Part shown: piece after piece, positions 5,677 through 7,704 of the stretch
How the letters are laid out: every line of letters begins with the position of its first letter
How positions within the stretch are numbered: position 1 is the first letter of the stretch
DNA from: a bacterium HR36
GTDB lineage: Bacteria > Planctomycetota > Planctomycetia > Gemmatales > HRBIN36
DNA: 7,704 bases
Assembly: GCA_002898995.1 (NCBI GenBank)
Contig: BEIM01000157.1
Coordinates: forward strand, 1-7,704
Reading direction: 5' to 3'
The notes under the pieces: model-generated
What the model was told of the DNA's origin: nothing
Databases searched by the model: none
Seen by the model: the letters and a program-made list of their open reading frames with translations, nothing else
Made by a program: the position numbers and the translations under genes

Positions 5677-6424
5677 ACAGGATTTGGAAGCCGGCGCTAC
5701 TTTTCATCGCCTCGACGTCGTGCCCAAGCACGTTGTGATAAACCCGCCCTTTACCGTAATGGCTAATCCAAATCATCGGCTCGTGCAAACCAGTGTTTTT
5801 CGGGTCTTTGCTCTTGTCCGAATATGCGGTGGCGAGGATATCGGCTCCTGGGGGAATAACCGAATTCTGGTACAGTTCATCGCGTCCGTGTTTGAACTCT
5901 TTGATGCCCCGCGTGATCGGATGCTCTTTGCGCACGGTCACGACAAACTCATGCATCTTTCCGTGATAGCCCTGACGCCGCCAGCCACCCGCGATGATCT
6001 TTTCAAATTCCCGATCCCACTCGGTATCGCCCACAAACGCCGCCGAAGCATGGTGATAGACCACCAGCCCTTTACCCTGGCGAATGGCGTCGGCAAAGGC
6101 CTGTTTGTTCGCTTCAGTCCAAACGCTGTCGGGGTTTTCTTTAGCTCCCTTAGGCGTGTTGCGATAGTTGAGCACGAGCACGTCGTACTTGGCGAGATTT
6201 TCCGGAGTGAGGTCTTTGCCAGGTTTTTCGGTTACGTCCACGTGGTGGCCAGCTTTGCTCAGCAGTTCTTTGAGAAAGGGCGTGGTTTCGCGCCAGGCAT
6301 GGCCATGATCGCCCGTAATAATCAGCACGCGGATCTGGGGCAATGCTTTGGCCTTTTCCTGAGCCATAGCTCCGCCCGGCAACAGCCCAAGTACTGCCAT
6401 CGCCAAAAGCAGTAAATTTCGCAT
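5597..6424 (-). CDS. Secreted ThuA-domain protein
   Basis: This 275-residue protein has a Sec signal peptide (MRNLLLLAMAVLGLLPGGAMA, cleavage expected before Gln22) followed by one ThuA domain (PF06283, class I glutamine amidotransferase-like fold). Visible family features are IRVLIITGDHGHAW (31-44), the DVLVLNY strand (81-87), GLVVYHHASAAF (119-130), HPITRGIKEF (168-177), PMIWISHYGKGRVYH (216-230) and GHDVEAM with RGVEWAATGE near the C-terminus. ThuA was named from trehalose utilisation, but in planctomycetes these domains are numerous, mostly exported, and their reaction is not known. They are thought to act on sugars or polysaccharides. The ATG at 6424 is chosen because AAGGAG lies seven bases upstream (6432-6437). 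An ATG 43 codons further up (6553) is in frame but would bury the signal peptide. The gene converges on the FlgM-like gene. Confidence 0.88.
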   Translation of the reverse strand: MRNLLLLAMAVLGLLPGGAMAQEKAKALPQIRVLIITGDHGHAWRETTPFLKELLSKAGHHVDVTEKPGKDLTPENLAKYDVLVLNYRNTPKGAKENPDSVWTEANKQAFADAIRQGKGLVVYHHASAAFVGDTEWDREFEKIIAGGWRRQGYHGKMHEFVVTVRKEHPITRGIKEFKHGRDELYQNSVIPPGADILATAYSDKSKDPKNTGLHEPMIWISHYGKGRVYHNVLGHDVEAMKSSAGFQILFIRGVEWAATGETYYPSPVKPNSGPN

Positions 6425-6992
6425 GATTAGGCTCCTTGTTGCGCTCAGGCATGCCAATTCGCTAGGCCATGCCTGGACATCCACCTCGCAATCGCCGCCT
6501 CTTCCCGCTCCTTGCCCAGACAAAAGGATACAAAGTGCCGCCCAGGAGACCAACAGTCCGTGCAGACGTGCCCGTAATAAACCGCATCACATATCCCGCG
6601 ACGCAAGGACCGCGGGGCAATCCTCCAATGGAGTTTTTTAAGTTCTCAGACGCGCCAACAATCAATGCGAAAAATGGATGCGGCGCGATACGGGCACGTG
6701 GCTGGACAACGGCTGGAAAATACGGAGGTTTGCTAGGGGCTTGTGGCACTATCGCAGGCTCTACTTCGTCGGGGATACGGCAGAACGGATCATCAAAGGT
6801 CTGCTGCTGTGTTTTCCCTCAGCAAGTAAAACTCCCCGACTTCTGAGCCAGATGCGCAGCTGGCGGGAACGTGACTTAGAGCGCTCTTCCAACGGAAATC
6901 CAAATCCCGATCGCGGTTTGGAGTGGGGCAAAGGAATGGAATCGATCCAGGCCGTTACAATAACGAGAGTAGCCGAACAGGAGAGCCGAATA
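6425..6992. other. Divergent intergenic region with a long open frame leading into the prenyltransferase
   Basis: About 570 bases separate the ThuA-domain gene (minus) from the UbiA-family gene (plus). Promoters for both should lie here, but no clear -35/-10 pair was found. The plus-strand frame of the prenyltransferase is open without stops from 6642, after the TAA at 6639-6641, and its translation looks protein-like, with ATGs at 6678 and 6936. Sequence 6425-6640 shows no convincing gene on either strand. Confidence 0.5.
6979..6985 (+). promoter_or_regulatory. Ribosome binding site fixing the prenyltransferase start
   Basis: AGGAGAG lies seven bases before the ATG at 6993. This is the best ribosome site among the in-frame starts 6678, 6936 and 6993, and supports the shortest form, whose N-terminus also fits the family. 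Confidence 0.65.
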
Positions 6993-7704
6993 ATGTGGCA
7001 GAAGGTACGCGATTTTTTGGAGCTGATTCGCTTCAGTCATACGGTATTTGCGCTACCGTTTGCGCTGGCCAGTGCGGTGCTGGCTTGGCGTGTGGAGCCA
7101 TTTCGCTGGTTAGACCTGGTCGGCATCCTGGCATGCATGGTGCTGGCGCGTAGTGCGGCAATGGGGTTTAATCGCTTGGCCGATCGGCATTATGATGCGG
7201 CCAATCCACGCACCGCCCAACGGCACTTGCCTACCGGCCGACTCTCCGTCTCTGCGGTAGCCCTGTTTACTGGAGCTTGTGCGCTCGGCTTCCTCGCTGC
7301 TACCAGCATCTTTATCTATTCGAGTGACAACTGGTTGCCCCTCTACTTGTCAGGGCCGGTGTTGTTGTTTATCCTGGCGTATTCGTACACAAAACGATTC
7401 ACCTGGTTGTCTCACTTTTGGCTGGGGGCTTCGCTGATGCTGGCGCCGTGGGCCAGTTGGATCGCGATAACCGGCACGCTCGCCTGGCCGGCGGTGTGGT
7501 TGGGGCTAGCGGTGCTGTTCTGGGTAGCGGGGTTCGACACCCTCTACGCCTTACTAGACGTGGAATTCGATCGGAGCGCACGGCTTTTCAGTATTCCCGC
7601 ACGCTGGGGAGTATCCGCAGCCTTATGGTCAGCGCGGCTGTGTCATTTGCTGACGGTGCTTTGTTTGCTGATCGTCTGGCGGGTTGCTTCACTGCGGATG
7701 GTGT
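6993..7704 (+). CDS. ubiA: UbiA-family polyprenyltransferase (C-terminus beyond window)
   Basis: The first 237 residues of an intramembrane aromatic prenyltransferase are present, and the gene runs off the right edge, where the family usually ends near 290 residues. The start MWQKVRDFLELIRFSHTVFA, with FALPFAL following, is typical of the UbiA-like group. Both metal-diphosphate-binding motifs are intact: N60-x3-D64-x3-D68 (NRLADRHYD) and Y185-x3-D189-x3-D193 (YALLDVEFD). Hydrophobic segments alternate with short polar loops, as expected for a multi-span membrane protein. The family joins an isoprenoid diphosphate to an aromatic ring in quinone biosynthesis. In planctomycetes this is more likely menaquinone (MqnP-like, futalosine route) than ubiquinone, which is inference. 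Neighbouring quinone genes, if any, would be to the right. The symbol is given at family level only. Confidence 0.88.
   Translation, partial: MWQKVRDFLELIRFSHTVFALPFALASAVLAWRVEPFRWLDLVGILACMVLARSAAMGFNRLADRHYDAANPRTAQRHLPTGRLSVSAVALFTGACALGFLAATSIFIYSSDNWLPLYLSGPVLLFILAYSYTKRFTWLSHFWLGASLMLAPWASWIAITGTLAWPAVWLGLAVLFWVAGFDTLYALLDVEFDRSARLFSIPARWGVSAALWSARLCHLLTVLCLLIVWRVASLRMV

Noticed and set aside
5684..6415. Plus-strand open frame of 243 codons opposite the ThuA gene
   Set aside because: It is antisense to a well-supported domain. The length follows from codon bias of the real gene, and no ribosome site or motif is present.
6469..6846. Plus-strand open frame of 125 codons between ThuA and prenyltransferase
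   Set aside because: No family resemblance and no ribosome site. The overlapping frame in phase with the prenyltransferase looks more protein-like.

Overview
The window looks like a chromosomal segment of a Planctomycetota bacterium. This is inferred from the mix of gene types: a secreted ThuA-domain protein, a Tat-exported phosphotriesterase-like hydrolase, a stand-alone FlgM-like protein, a UbiA-type prenyltransferase, and very small lipoproteins with a Gly/Pro/Lys-rich tail. No rRNA, tRNA, CRISPR array, IS element or phage gene was seen. Gene density is uneven. The left third is largely decayed sequence and the right two thirds carry intact genes.

Positions 1-2650 are mostly gene remains. 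On the minus strand (about 1452 down to 132) lies a recognisable but broken gene. It joined a calcineurin-like metallophosphoesterase, a helix-hairpin-helix and a DEDD/RNase H-like exonuclease domain (RNase_H_2/YprB type). Its frame is interrupted by two frameshifts and two internal stops, and one catalytic Asp is replaced. From 1453 to about 1870 there is no coding signal, but a cluster of short diverged direct repeats is present. From 1872 to about 2540 the plus strand shows protein-like pieces scattered over all three frames, consistent with a second decayed gene that I cannot name.

Positions 2660-3940 hold four consecutive plus-strand genes for tiny lipoproteins of 107, 45, 63 and 45 residues. 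All have an N-terminal lipoprotein signal peptide. The last three share an almost identical C-G-G-G-D-[TS]-K-P start of the mature protein, and the first is a related variant whose tail is twelve K-K-P-E-[DE] units. Two of the four are too short for usual gene-calling cut-offs. A near-perfect hairpin separates the second and third genes.

Positions 4153-5676 carry, on the plus strand, an intact Tat-exported phosphotriesterase-family metallohydrolase followed by a small FlgM-like protein. On the minus strand (6424 to 5597) a secreted ThuA-domain protein runs towards them, and its 3' end overlaps the FlgM-like gene tail to tail by 80 bp. After a roughly 570-bp gap the window ends inside a plus-strand UbiA-family prenyltransferase gene (from 6993) that keeps both Asp-rich motifs and runs off the edge. 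It is probably for a quinone, by family knowledge.

There is no evidence that these genes form a single pathway. The common theme from 2660 to 6424 is export to the periplasm or outer membrane: four lipoproteins, one Tat substrate and one Sec substrate.
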